A stretch of 64,000 bases of DNA from Heliopora coerulea (GCA_030142905.1 JASJOG010000118.1:372001-436000), one strand, 5' to 3'; positions 46,900 to 56,734 are shown, counted from the stretch's first letter. Translations and numbers: made by a program. The notes: a model not told the origin generated them from the sequence alone.

Positions 46900-48138
46900 T
46901 TAAAATTGGATTGAAGATAAATATTTATTTACAATATTTAGCAATCCATCACTTATTACAAATATATAACACATTACATTTGCGGGAATAGCAGTTTTTT
47001 TAATTTCTAACAATAATCCAGACTGTGTGTTTACTAATTTTTTACCAGTTCCATAAACAAAGTTGTCATCTAATGTTCTTAAATCAATACATAATGCAAA
47101 TGAATCTTTGTAGAATTTTTCAATATCCATAACTGCATCACAGTCAAAATAATTACAACGAAATATTCTAAATGCTTCTTCAAAAAATCTTCTTTTCGGA
47201 AAACCTTGGGAATATATACTATTTGGAACCCCTTCAACACTAATTTTAACATCTGTTATATTTGGATAAATAAATTGTTCACTATTTGTAACAGTTTTAT
47301 TTCTAAATAGCAACACAACCGCTTTCATACTTTTTCGTGGAATATTTATAGTTTCATTATGTAAAGTTGCATTTTTATCCCATTCTACTGTTTTCATTAA
47401 AGTCACATAATTATATGCTAATGATCTTCCTGTGGTGTATTTTGTTAAAACATCAGCTGCTAAATCTTGATTTTCAATAGTTTCATATTCCAATTCTAAA
47501 TTTTCTAAAGTATAACGACCAACACTTTCTCCACTTTGTGCTACCATAATTTCACTAGCTTTTGGAAAAGTTAAAATATATTGAAAATTGTTAAACATTC
47601 CATAAGGAGCATATAGTCCATGATCCGAGAGTATTTTTTCTAATTTTAAGCACTGTTTTGTTCCATAAATATCAAACATTAGTTTATCAGAAGCTTTTTC
47701 AGAATTACCACTTGTCGCTCCAGAGTCATCTTTTGAAATTAATTTTCTAAGATTTTCTCGAGCGATTCCATATTCAACCATATCTGCTCTTTCGGATTTA
47801 GTTTTCCAGAGATCTTTGTAAATTTCCAAAATAGATTCTCCACTATTATCATAAACAATTTCTCCAGCAAATTTAACAACTAATCTTTTCTTTAATAATT
47901 TTGATAAATTATTTAAAAACCAAGACTTGGTGTTTGAATTTTTTAAATTAAATAACAATCTTAATGAATCGAGTACAAGACATAAATTAGGGTTTAATTT
48001 TGGGATATCTATATAAAGGTCTTCTTCTGGATTTACTGAATTCGGATTTAAAGTTACAACATGTCTTGTTCTGATTCCTTTAATAACACTCATTTTTGAT
48101 CTTTTATATCCTGGATATAATTCGTCTATTCTATTCAT
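46900..48138 (-). CDS. Putative capsid protein of Polinton, 412 aa
   Basis: Intact. The family is found in many invertebrate Polintons. Conserved stretches include RTRHVVTLNP near residue 23, LVVKFAGEIVYDNSGES near 86, KLISKDDSGATSG near 133, FPKASEIMVAQSGESVG near 190 and NVMCYIFVISDGLLN near the end. Length, predicted beta content and position next to the packaging ATPase fit a double jelly-roll capsid protein. I assign this from context and family memory, not structure. A decayed relative lies at 8330-9275. The ATG is preceded by an A/T-only leader (TATATATAATAAAAA). It lies 17 bases upstream of the ATPase start, consistent with co-expression. Confidence 0.65.
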   Translation of the reverse strand: MNRIDELYPGYKRSKMSVIKGIRTRHVVTLNPNSVNPEEDLYIDIPKLNPNLCLVLDSLRLLFNLKNSNTKSWFLNNLSKLLKKRLVVKFAGEIVYDNSGESILEIYKDLWKTKSERADMVEYGIARENLRKLISKDDSGATSGNSEKASDKLMFDIYGTKQCLKLEKILSDHGLYAPYGMFNNFQYILTFPKASEIMVAQSGESVGRYTLENLELEYETIENQDLAADVLTKYTTGRSLAYNYVTLMKTVEWDKNATLHNETINIPRKSMKAVVLLFRNKTVTNSEQFIYPNITDVKISVEGVPNSIYSQGFPKRRFFEEAFRIFRCNYFDCDAVMDIEKFYKDSFALCIDLRTLDDNFVYGTGKKLVNTQSGLLLEIKKTAIPANVMCYIFVISDGLLNIVNKYLSSIQF

Positions 48139-48158
48139 TTTTTATTATATATAAAAAA

Positions 48159-49538
48159 TTAAAAAAATTTTTTATTTTCTTTTCTGTCTTTGTATTCATT
48201 GTATAAAAAGTAAGTAATTGCAATAGCTAATATCCATAAATTTTTAGCTAGAAAAGCAATACCTTTTGCTCCCCATGCTAATATTTGAGAAATTAAATTT
48301 AAAACTGCCGAAATGACTGCTCAAAAATTTTTACCTATATTTGCAATTGCTTTTGCTAATTTTCCAACTGCATTTGCACCTGTTTTCAATGCATTTCTTG
48401 CACCCATAACTATTACTGTAATTATACCTGCTACAGAAATAGCAACTGCTGATAAACCTGCTAGATTTTCTTTTGCCCATTTTTTAAATCTTTCTAATCT
48501 TCCAAGGTCAGATTCTTCAGCATTTTCATTTAAAATATTTATTCCTTCTTCACTGATTGGTCTTTCATTATTTTCAATTCTTGCTTTATCTACATAAAGT
48601 TTTGCAATTTCTGAAAAACTCTTATATATACTTTTTTGAGGTTCAGCTGTTTCTAAATCAGCTTTATTTTTCCAATATTCATATTCTCTATCAAATGATT
48701 TAATTTTTTCACGTAAAACCTTTTTTCTTTCATTTTCTGATAAATCAAGATAGTCTTCACCACCAACCGGAGAGACAGCTTCTTCAAAATTTAATAAACC
48801 TCTAAATTCTCTTAATTGATCTGAATCAAATAATGATCTTCTTGGATCATTTTCATCTTCAACTAATTTAATCTAGTTATTTTCATCAATTATTCTATTA
48901 ACTTCATTATCAATTTGTGAAATTGTATCTTCAACTATTTTTTCTCTCTCGGTTTTTCTCATATCATAATTTCCCTCATTAGATATTTTTTTATCTATAA
49001 TATAATCTGGTGTTTTTTTATATTCTTGTTTTGCTTTTTCTAAAATATCTCTGAATTCATTAACATAATTCTTATTCCATTTTACAAATAATTCTGGTTC
49101 ATTGCCATCACTGACATTACCAATTTTTTTATCTTTGTAAATAATTGAAAAATGACCTTTTTCATTTATTTCAAACCTAGTTTTTTCTAACAATATTGTA
49201 TTATTTTCACCATTTTTCTTTTCAGGGATGAAATCAAATATTTTTTTGAAAGTATTTTTTTTACCAAAAGTCATTGATCTTTTAACTCCTCCTAAATTTT
49301 TTAATTTTTTTAAAAAAACTTTAGACTCAGGGTCTTTAACTCTAGTTACTCTGGTGTTTTGGTCTGGGGGTAATATAGTTGTTTCTCCAGTATCTAAATT
49401 TGTATCAGCAAAATTTCCCCCACTTGTTTCACCGTCCTCACGGTCCTTGCGTTCTTCCTCTTCGACCTCACGGTCTTCCTCTTCTTCTTCTTCTATGTTT
49501 CTATTTCTCATTTCTATATCATCAAAACCTTCATCCAT
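48159..49538 (-). pseudogene. Polinton membrane-anchored protein, ~459 codons, two nonsense codons
   Basis: It starts at the ATG after TATAAAATAA and opens with a very acidic Glu/Asp/Arg repeat. The middle contains GGVKRSMTFGKKNTFKKIFDF. A TAG at 48873-48875 and a TGA at 48321-48323 interrupt an otherwise continuous frame that runs to TAA at 48159-48161. Between the stops it reads SLFDSDQLREFRGLLNF and RFKKWAKENLAGLSAVAISV, then AGIITVIVMGARNALKTGAN, a hydrophobic helix flanked by basic residues. After the second stop there is NLWILAIAITYFLYNEY, a C-terminal membrane segment. I recall this arrangement from other Polintons; function unknown, perhaps a virion membrane or minor capsid component. 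Confidence 0.75.
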
Positions 49539-49548
49539 TTATTTTATA
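49536..49548 (-). promoter_or_regulatory. TATAAAATAAATG start motif
   Basis: It abuts the ATG of the gene 49538-48159 and is followed upstream by a second TATAAAATG copy. Confidence 0.6.
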
Positions 49549-49552
49549 CATT

Positions 49553-50684
49553 TTATACATTTTGAATATTTTCTTCTGGTATCCAAGAGTTATGTTTATT
49601 ATCATAACCTAACCACTTTACCAACACCATATTTTTTCCTTTGACTTTTTTCCTTTTTAATATTTTCTCTACTTTATACAGACCACTCAAGTTATTTTTA
49701 TCCACAGTAGACAATTCCTGTTCATAAAATTTCCCAATGATTGGTTCTTCTTCAAGGTCTTTTACTTCATACATGTTTGGGTCACCTCTAAATACTTTTA
49801 CAATTTTAAAAATTTTTCTGTAAAATTAGCTTCATAACCTTTTTTAAAGATATTCTTATATTTAGAAATCCTAACAGTATCGCCAATTTTGAATTTAGGT
49901 AAAGGTAAATCTCCTAATGGGTGACCATATAATGTATTCCACACTTGGTCTTTGTTAGATTCATTCACATCAGCAGGTTTCATTAATATACTCTTGTGTT
50001 TAGTATTATTATAATTATTTACAAGGTTTTTCAAAACATTGGTCCAATTATAAGTTTTATTGTTGTAGAAATATTTCCACATGGATGTTTTTAGAGTCCG
50101 ATTAAATCTTTCAACTATAGCTGCTTTTTTAACAGATTTAGAGGAAAAATATTCAACATCATGATTTTTTAATATCAACTTTACTCCAACATTATAAAAT
50201 TCTTTTCCTTCGTCAAATTGAGCTACATTTGGATATTTACCAAATCTTTTTTTGAATTTTCTAAGTAATTTTGAAACCGCTATAGTCATGTTGTAAGTAT
50301 CTTTTCTGTAGACAGGAATAGCGAATGCATATCGACTTAGAATTTCAACAGCAGTAAGAATCCAGTAATAATCTTCATTATCTTTTTTGTATTTTTTCAT
50401 ATCAATTAAATCCATTTGTATTTGATCACCTAAATCTTTAACAAATGTTTTTTGAAATTTGTTTTTTTTACAAGTGGTTTAAATCTAGTAAAAGTATCTT
50501 GTGTTTTTAACCAGTCTTGTACAATTTTTCTACTGACTTTTAATCCCTTTGGAAGTCTGTCTCTTGCTTTTTGATAAAGTCTTTCTGCAGATTGATAACC
50601 TGTTTTAGGATTGTAATAAATATCTCTTAACTCTTGTTCAATAACGATTTCATTGTGACTAAGATTCGATGTGTCTTGGTTCAT
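49553..50684 (-). pseudogene. INT: Retroviral-type integrase with C-terminal chromodomain, two frameshifts
   Basis: The N-terminal part (50684-50430) has IYYNPKTGYQSAERLYQKA and DWLKTQDTFTRF. A shift at an A-tract near 50463-50470 leads into FQKTFVKDLGDQIQMDLIDM. The catalytic core (to 49798) has acidic residues in DLIDM, QFDEGKEFYN and VERFNRTLKT (D, D, E), then KHKSILMKPADVN and PKFKIGDTVRIS. A second shift near 49803-49815 leads into FRGDPNMYEV and the chromodomain at 49774-49553: GLYKVEKILKRKKVKG...LVKWLGYDNKHNSWIPEENI. Chromodomain integrases are common in Polintons and may guide target choice. The start follows AAATAAATG. It diverges from the structural gene at 50707 with only 22 bases between. 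Confidence 0.88.
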
Positions 50685-50706
50685 TTATTTCTTATTAAAA
50701 TAAATA

Positions 50707-52270
50707 ATGAATGAAGTGAATGAAACGAAAATTAATAACGTTAGTGATTCAGTTGAAAAAGCTGAGAAAAAATATTACGGAAGTGAATATGATTTTGTGG
50801 TTAATGAAAGAAAAATTTTGGATAAAAAGTTTAAAGAAAATTTTTTGAAAAAATATCCATATGCAGACATGCGAAGGTTTACCTTCGAGCATGATATTAA
50901 TAAAGATGGAAGTTGGGAAAAAACAATAACATATTTTAAAAACAATGAATATATTTCAACAGACATAAATTCAGATACATTTAAAAATTATACAAATATG
51001 ACAAAGTATTTGTATATTAACAAACCAATTCCCTCCGGTCAGCGCTCCACTGAACCAAATTTTCCAAAAATTTGGAAAATTGGAGGAACTGTGCAAGAAT
51101 TACCAAAAGGAAAAAGACATGTTGATTATACAGGAAAAAAATATTATTGGGATAATTTTCCTACACAATATGTTTTAAGTTATCCTATTAACCAGTTTAG
51201 AATTTATGTAAGCAATACAGATTATTTTCAAAGCAATTTTCCTGGATTAAATATAACTACAAATGATAATGCAAAATGGTCACTTAATGAATCATATTTT
51301 CAAAGCATAATTGGAACGTGGATTGCAACTTATGGATGTGGAATTTCAATCCAGCATTTATTATTTAGTTCAAACAGCGAAGCGCTGACCGGAGGGAGTG
51401 TTCCAAAACAAATTACGTCATTTATGAGGTTTCATCTATATTTTACAGTTAGAAGAATTATGCATCAATTGAAAAAATGGCGATGATAAAATATTTTATA
51501 AATTTAATGCTGGTTTTTTAAAAGATCACTATCCAAAATGGACTTATCAAGAAATTATGAACCTGAAAGGTGAACATTTAGGACAAGACGTTGTTGGTAC
51601 AAACCCATGCAAAAGATATAATCATGGTCCAGGTCAAATTAGAGACACTCAAAATTATTATAAAAAATTTGTTCCAAAATTGTCAAATGGATTAATAAAA
51701 AATGGAACTGAATTATTAAATCAAAGCATTGAAGCATATCTTTATGCAATACTAGGAGCACAAGCAAGAACAAGACAAAGTATTGTTTCAAATAGAGCTT
51801 CAGCATTAGAAACACAAAAGGTTTTTAGACAAAATTTTGAAGATTCAATTATAAATTATGACACTTCAACCTGGATAAATAATATGAATCAAGCAATTTC
51901 ATCAACAAATGTAGTTTTAAATACAGCTATAAGTCCAACGTTATGGTTAATTCCATCATCTTTAATTATTTTAAAAAATCCTATTGAAGGATATAATAAT
52001 AAATTAAAAGTTTCTGATGAAAATATGGTTTTTGGAATTAATGAAAAATTAAATTATTATGGTGGAGAAAACAAAACAAAATTACAGGGAAACGAACTAA
52101 AGAAAAATGAAATAAAGAAAAAAGATATAAAGAAAGAAGACAACAAAAATGATAACAAAAATAATATGTTAAAAGACATTTCAAAAAAACCCATTGGATC
52201 AAGCGAAAATTTATGGATTTTATCTTTTTCAATAGTTGGAGGAGTTTTAATTGCAAAATATTTATTATAA
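50707..52270 (+). pseudogene. Polinton structural protein with C-terminal membrane anchor, one frameshift
   Basis: The first frame (to 51486) contains NFPKIWKIGGTVQELPKGKR, then FPTQYVLSYPINQFRIYV, and ends after ITSFMRFHLYFTVRRIMHQL. A one-base shift near 51475-51484 brings in FLKDHYPKWTYQEIMNLKGE, EAYLYAILGAQARTRQSIVS and ISPTLWLIPSSLIILKNPIE. A lysine/asparagine-rich stretch then precedes the terminal helix LWILSFSIVGGVLIAKYLL. It is about 520 residues if unbroken. A dead relative is at 9350-10790. Long conserved beta-rich body and membrane anchor suggest a virion protein; exact role unknown. Two GC-rich modules (51031-51052 and 51375-51396) are inverted copies of each other inside the coding region. 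Confidence 0.78.
51031..51396. repeat. 22-bp GC-rich inverted repeat pair within coding sequence
   Basis: CCCTCCGGTCAGCGCTCCAC at 51031-51050 (plus TG) is the complement, with two mismatches, of 51375-51396. Both are translated and sit in sequence otherwise ~70% A+T. Confidence 0.75.
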
Positions 52271-52278
52271 AATAAATG
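52266..52278 (+). promoter_or_regulatory. TATAAAATAAATG start motif
   Basis: It abuts the ATG of the penton-like gene and overlaps the stop codon of the upstream gene (52268-52270). Confidence 0.6.
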
Positions 52279-52962
52279 ACAATATCTTTAAAAATTTTTA
52301 TACCCAAAGGGACAAAAAATTAAACCGGTGACGGTTGTGAAAAAACAATCGCATTAGACAATCCAATCATATTAAACAGTTGTTCAGAGATTTTTGTAAA
52401 ATCTATAAGTATTTTTTGGAATTATAATAATTTGGATGCAAATATTCATCATTATACCTATAATAATACAAAAATTGGATTCAAAGATGGGTATTATACC
52501 TTTAATATTTTAAAAACAGAATTTGAAAATGTTGGAAAAATAGAACTTGAACAAATTGATTTTTCAGGAAAATGTACAATAAAATCCGATAAAGAATTAA
52601 ATTTACAAACATTTGCACCCATAATAGGATTTCCCGTTAATAAAGTTATATCTCCAAATGCATTAACTGAAAGTGACAATGAGGTAAATATCAACAATAA
52701 TTTGGAATATGTAAACATAAGTTGTAACATGATTGACAAAAGTAAAAATTTTGTAAATGGTAAAAGAAGTGACATTCTTATTCAAGTTCCAATAACAACA
52801 CAACAAACACTAAAAGGAAGTGTTTCCAGAATTTATCCTTCCTCTGAATACATAAAAGGGGTTAAATTATCAAATGGAATTTATAATGAAATAAAATTCA
52901 AAGTGGAAGGAAATAATTCTTCTTCTATAGGAAATGTTTTATTGGAAATTATTATAAAATAA
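52276..52962 (+). pseudogene. Polinton penton-like protein, one nonsense codon
   Basis: The natural start at 52276 is followed after 15 codons by TAA (52321-52323). The same frame then continues SCSEIFVKSISIFWNYNNLD and is open to 52962. Conserved points are IIGFPVNKVISPNALTESDN, VNINNNLEYVNISCNMIDKS and the C-terminal VEGNNSSSIGNVLLEII. The family (an I-x-C-N-I motif followed by a short basic NGKRS-type loop) occurs in many Polintons and is a candidate minor capsid or penton protein; that role is my inference. The N-terminus matches the relic at 10800-11153. It lies directly between two other structural genes. Confidence 0.65.
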
Positions 52963-52975
52963 ATTAGTTTATTCT

Positions 52976-54404
52976 ATGGATATGAAAACAAACATGAATC
53001 TGACCGTGGAAACGGTTTAACAAAAAAGTTATCCACTACAGGAGGGAATATGACAGGAGACATTAACATGGGTTCAAATCATATAATAACATCAGTTGAC
53101 CCAACAGAAAATGCACATTTAGCGAGGAAAAAATATGTGGATGATTTAGTGTCGGGACATACAAGTTAAAATTATCTACCAAAAAGTGGTGGAATAATGA
53201 CTGGTGATATCACAATGGGAAATAATAAAATTACAACAAATGTGAATCCTGTGAGTGATAAAGAACTTTGTAGGAAAAAATATGTGGATGATAATTTTTT
53301 GTTTGTTGAAAAAGGAAACAGTCATTGGGGAAATCAAATGGATGAATTAAAAGGAAATCTTATGACAAAATATTTTCAAATTTATACTAAACAAACTCCA
53401 AATGATGGTTTTTCTCTAACACAAAAAAAAATATGTGGATGGTGAAGATGATAAGAGATTGCCAAAAACAGGTGGAACAATGACTGGAGATTTGGATATG
53501 GGAAATCATCATATTATTCATGCAGCAAATTATGTTCCATCTTCTGATCATCATGTTGTGACTAAAAAATACGTCAACGACCGTGTGACATCAAATACAA
53601 TTGCAAATATTTATAATTTACAAATGGATGATGAAGGAATTTTTGATGTGAAAGATGATGATAATTATATAGAATATACTGGTAGCAATAAAAAGGTTGA
53701 AAAACTTTTAAATGTCAAGAAAAAAAGATTGGATTTTCAAACAAGATGATACAAACAAACAACCATTTTTCAAAAAATCTACAATTAATAATAATTTTTA
53801 TTGTGTTCAATATCTTGGATCAAACAGTAGCAATTTACATTAAACTTGTGAAGAAAATATTTTAAGCTATCAATACTTGAATTTTTACTTTGTATATGGT
53901 TTAAAATCATTAAATTCGTCTAACAATGAGGTGTCGTTGTTTAAAATCGTAGATAATGAAACAGCAAGTCAACCAGATCCTTTTAATTTTGGTATTTCTT
54001 ATCGTAATTCATTATTATATATCACAAATTCATCCACGTATTCAATTTTAAATAGCAGATGGCAATTGAAAGCAAATGCAACTCAAATAAACAAATTAAT
54101 ATGTCTTTCTGTTCATTGGGATCAAGGTAACGTCGGTGGTGATAAAAAAGGAAATCTTTATGTGAATGGAAAAGAAATTGTTTCTTTCTATACAACTGCT
54201 AGAAAGTATCACACTCCAAATATGAAATTTTATCTCGGATCAAAAAATAAAGACCACGGAAAAATGGATGGAGAAATATTATATGTATATGTTTCAACAA
54301 GAAAAATGAAATATCCAGAAATTGTTTTAAACCATTATCTTCTTTGTAAAAAATATAGTGTTGATTTTGACGAAGATGAAATATTAAAATATATAACTAA
54401 ATAA
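52976..54404 (+). pseudogene. Tail-fibre-like protein with MTGD repeats, multiply broken
   Basis: Three repeats of the form GG-x-MTGD-x-x-MG-x-x-x-I followed by KKYVDD occur: near 53040-53145, 53185-53295 and 53470-53580. This is the module known from phage tail fibres. After QDDTNKQPFFKKSTINN the C-terminal ~200 residues (to 54404) contain KWQLK-type beta strands and KFYLGSKNKDHGKMDGEI, resembling a laminin-G/lectin-like sandwich. Breaks are a frame conflict at the start ATG (52976), TAA at 53167-53169, a shift at the A-tract 53422-53430, another near 53715-53730, and TAA at 53839-53841. A receptor-binding fibre role is inferred. Confidence 0.65.
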
Positions 54405-54593
54405 CTAAATAACTTTTAAATAAATTTTAAATAACTACAAATGTTATTTAAAATTTACTTGAACTGTTTTGCATGCTTTGCTGTCATTTTATGTTTTACT
54501 TAACTTTTACTTAATTTTATTCATAAATAACTTTGAATAACATTTGAATACACTTGAATAAATTTTAAATAAAAAAATAAAATTAAATCAAAG

Positions 54594-54605
54594 TATAAAT
54601 AAATG
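54594..54605 (+). promoter_or_regulatory. TATAAATAAATG start motif
   Basis: Abuts the ATG of the 173-residue membrane protein. The ~190 bases upstream of it contain several ACTTGAATA / ATTTGAATA direct repeats and no gene. Confidence 0.6.
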
Positions 54606-55124
54606 AGTGAACACAGTGAAGCTAATAAAGTAACAGCAGTTGAAAAATCTGTTAAAGAAAAAGACCCAAGAAAAGTTGAATTGGGAAAAAAATTAGCAAA
54701 AATTTCAAAAGAAGCAAAAGAAAGAAAAGCAAGACAACAACTTGAGCTAGGTGAACGCGGACTAAGTGACCGTAGTTTTACAAAAGAAATAAATGATTAT
54801 GTAGATTTCAGGTATTTTGTTGGTGGTGTGACAATTGTTGCTGCACTTGGAGGTTTATATTATGCATATAAAAGCGACAAAAGACTTGAGCAAAGCGAAC
54901 AAAATGAGCGAAGCGAACAAAATGAGCGAAGCGAACAACTTGAGCGAAGCGAACAACTTTTGCGAAGCGAAAGTGAGCAAAGTGAACAAGAAAACAAAAA
55001 AGTTAAGACTATAAATAAAAATGATTATGATCGACCAGAGGTCTCAGCAGGGAAGCTGCAAATTACTAAATGTAAACCATCAAACTTAGCGAAGGCTACG
55101 CCGTGTTCTATAGAAAACCTGTGA
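54603..55124 (+). CDS. Polinton single-pass membrane protein with Ser/Glu/Arg repeat tail, 173 aa
   Basis: The highly charged N-terminal half (KDPRKVELGKKLAKISKEAK) looks coiled-coil-like. A membrane segment follows at residues ~74-92 (FVGGVTIVAALGGLYYAYK), then a repetitive tail EQNERSEQNERSEQLERSEQ. The tail is encoded by an 18-nt tandem GC-richer repeat (GAGCGAAGCGAACAAAAT, 54891-54985). A module at 55030-55060 is a direct repeat, 29 of 31 identical, of 45641-45671 near the end of another gene. Similar lysine-rich single-pass proteins occur in other Polintons. Intact; function unknown, perhaps in the virion membrane. Confidence 0.65.
   Translation: MSEHSEANKVTAVEKSVKEKDPRKVELGKKLAKISKEAKERKARQQLELGERGLSDRSFTKEINDYVDFRYFVGGVTIVAALGGLYYAYKSDKRLEQSEQNERSEQNERSEQLERSEQLLRSESEQSEQENKKVKTINKNDYDRPEVSAGKLQITKCKPSNLAKATPCSIENL
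54891..54985 (+). repeat. Tandem 18-nt repeat in coding sequence
   Basis: Units of GAGCGAAGCGAACAAAAT and close variants (ending CAACTT), about five copies, all in frame. Confidence 0.8.
55030..55060 (+). repeat. GC-rich module, second copy of 45641-45671
   Basis: The two 31-bp copies differ at two positions and are both translated, in different genes 9.4 kb apart. Confidence 0.8.
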
Positions 55125-55166
55125 AAATCTGAAAGAAAATAAATTTTATAAAAATTTTTTTATATG

Positions 55167-55178
55167 TATAAATAAATG
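55167..55178 (+). promoter_or_regulatory. TATAAATAAATG start motif
   Basis: Abuts the ATG of the 77-residue protein. Confidence 0.6.
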
Positions 55179-55409
55179 GGTGAAATGAATAGAAAAGAAG
55201 TTATGAATGAATTATATGATTCAACAATAATTACATTGGGTGCTGCTGGAGTTGGAATGATATCAAGAAAAGTAATTAGTGATGGTTTATCAACTCCATC
55301 TAGTTTAGTTCCTACTTTAAAACTCGCAGCAGCTGTGGGTTTATCATCGCTTGCAGTTAAATATGCTCAAGATAAGAAATGGATTCCTTCTAATCCTTTC
55401 AAATCATAA
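55176..55409 (+). CDS. Small Polinton membrane protein, 77 aa
   Basis: Two weakly hydrophobic helices (IITLGAAGVGMISRKVI, residues ~18-34; LVPTLKLAAAVGLSSLAVKY, ~44-63) are followed by a short polar tail DKKWIPSNPFKS. It sits between two other small membrane proteins, each 20-50 bases apart, suggesting a module. I recall comparable proteins from other Polintons but no function. Confidence 0.6.
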   Translation: MGEMNRKEVMNELYDSTIITLGAAGVGMISRKVISDGLSTPSSLVPTLKLAAAVGLSSLAVKYAQDKKWIPSNPFKS

Positions 55410-55422
55410 AATAGAAAAAATG

Positions 55423-55434
55423 TATAAATAAATG
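55423..55434 (+). promoter_or_regulatory. TATAAATAAATG start motif
   Basis: Abuts the ATG of the 142-residue coiled-coil protein; only 22 bases separate the genes. Confidence 0.6.
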
Positions 55435-55860
55435 GAAACAGTAGTTGGCGGATTATTTAATGCAGTTGCATTTGCGGGTGCTGGATTTTTATTTTCAAAA
55501 TTAAATCATTCTGGATATGAAAAAGAGATAAAAAGACATAATGAAGCAATTGAAAAACTTGCTAGGGAAAAAGAAAAATGGTATGAAGATCAAGTAAAAA
55601 GAAAACAAGAAATTGAAAAATTAAGACAACAATTATCTGATGCAAATGCTGATATAAATAAGACAAACATGTCTTTGAAAAATCTTGCTGAAATAAATAA
55701 TCGTTATAAATATTTAAAAGAAGAAGCGGATGAAGAAGATGAAAAAGAACCAAAATTAGAAGATTATTATAAACCTTCAGATGAAATGAAAGAATATCAA
55801 AATGTTGTTTTTTTCGCAACCGGTCTTTTGGGTGGTTATGTAGTTTATAAATTTATTTAA
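55432..55860 (+). CDS. Polinton protein with two hydrophobic ends and a coiled coil, 142 aa
   Basis: The N-terminal hydrophobic helix (VVGGLFNAVAFAGAGFLFSK) is followed by a long charged coiled coil (residues ~28-95, KRHNEAIEKLAREKEKWYED and onward) and an acidic linker. A C-terminal membrane segment follows (VVFFATGLLGGYVVYKFI). The hairpin-like topology with both ends in a membrane is an inference. It is intact and conserved in other Polintons as far as I recall; function unknown. Confidence 0.65.
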   Translation: METVVGGLFNAVAFAGAGFLFSKLNHSGYEKEIKRHNEAIEKLAREKEKWYEDQVKRKQEIEKLRQQLSDANADINKTNMSLKNLAEINNRYKYLKEEADEEDEKEPKLEDYYKPSDEMKEYQNVVFFATGLLGGYVVYKFI

Positions 55861-55886
55861 AAATTTTTCTTTAAATAAAATAATTA

Positions 55887-55898
55887 TATAAATAAATG
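55887..55898 (+). promoter_or_regulatory. TATAAATAAATG start motif
   Basis: Abuts the ATG of the SAP/NUMOD-like protein. Confidence 0.6.
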
Positions 55899-56237
55899 GA
55901 AGACCATTGTCAACAAAAAACATTTAAACAATTGTGGAATATTGCAAGAGAAAGAAAAATAAAATATTATAAAAGATACACAAAAAATCAACTTGAAGAA
56001 ATGCTGAGATTTGAAATTAGCAAACCAAATGAAAAGTATGAAAAATATTGTAGAGAAAGAATGAAAAATCCAATCCCAGTAATAGTTATAAACAGTGAAA
56101 CAGGTGAAATCTTAAATTTTAAAAGTCTTGGATCTGCTGAAAAAAATTTTAATATGAATGCAGAAAGTATTAAACATAGAATAAAAAGAAAAAAAGATTT
56201 GGAAATTAATGGACAAAAATTTTTGTTTTTTTTATAA
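55896..56237 (+). CDS. SAP-like plus NUMOD1-like DNA-binding protein, 113 aa
   Basis: Residues ~10-35 (LWNIARERKIKYYKRYTKNQ) resemble a SAP/LEM-type two-helix DNA-binding fold. Residues ~50-112 read VIVINSETGEILNFKSLGSA and on to IKHRIKRKKDLEINGQKFLF. This matches the pattern of NUMOD1 domains (V-x-ETGEI...F-S-x-x-xA...I...G-x-x-F), DNA-binding modules usually attached to homing endonucleases. No nuclease domain is attached here. Possible roles are sequence-specific DNA binding in replication or regulation; inference only. Intact. Confidence 0.55.
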   Translation: MEDHCQQKTFKQLWNIARERKIKYYKRYTKNQLEEMLRFEISKPNEKYEKYCRERMKNPIPVIVINSETGEILNFKSLGSAEKNFNMNAESIKHRIKRKKDLEINGQKFLFFL

Positions 56238-56303
56238 TAATTAAAAAAATTTTTTTTTTTAAACTTTTTTTTTTAAAGGAAAATTATTATATAATAAAAA
56301 ACA

Positions 56304-56639
56304 ATGAACACAAACAATCAAGTTAACTCTGAAGGATTTATTGAAAAATTTATTTATTATAATAGTGAAATTTATGATGAAGAACAGTTATATTATATTT
56401 TTGCTGATGCAATTGGTGAAATTTCAGGTGATGGAGAATTGCTTCCACATCATGAATTTTCTATAAATTATCATGAAAAATTTTGTATTTTTGTTGATTT
56501 TGAAACAAATGAACAAATTTATACAAATTATAAAATTATTTTGACACAAACAACCAATGGACCCGATGGGTTCGGTGAAATACCATCAAAAAAATTCTCT
56601 TCATCATTTAATATTTTTATATTTACTAAAATTGAGTAA
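56304..56639 (+). CDS. Hypothetical acidic protein, 111 aa
   Basis: Acidic, aromatic-rich, no recognised motif. Intact, and preceded by an A/T-only leader with TATATAATAAAAAAC before the ATG. The position between the DNA-binding protein and polB suggests a real gene; function unknown. Confidence 0.5.
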   Translation: MNTNNQVNSEGFIEKFIYYNSEIYDEEQLYYIFADAIGEISGDGELLPHHEFSINYHEKFCIFVDFETNEQIYTNYKIILTQTTNGPDGFGEIPSKKFSSSFNIFIFTKIE

Positions 56640-56734
56640 TCAGTTATTTTTTTTAAATTTAATCACGTGACCAATCATGAAAAAAATTTTTTTATTTTTT
56701 TTGACTTTAAAAAAAATAATTATATAAATAAAGA

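Noticed and set aside
54891..54985. CRISPR-like array
   Set aside because: Contiguous 18-nt tandem repeat without spacers, fully inside an open frame.
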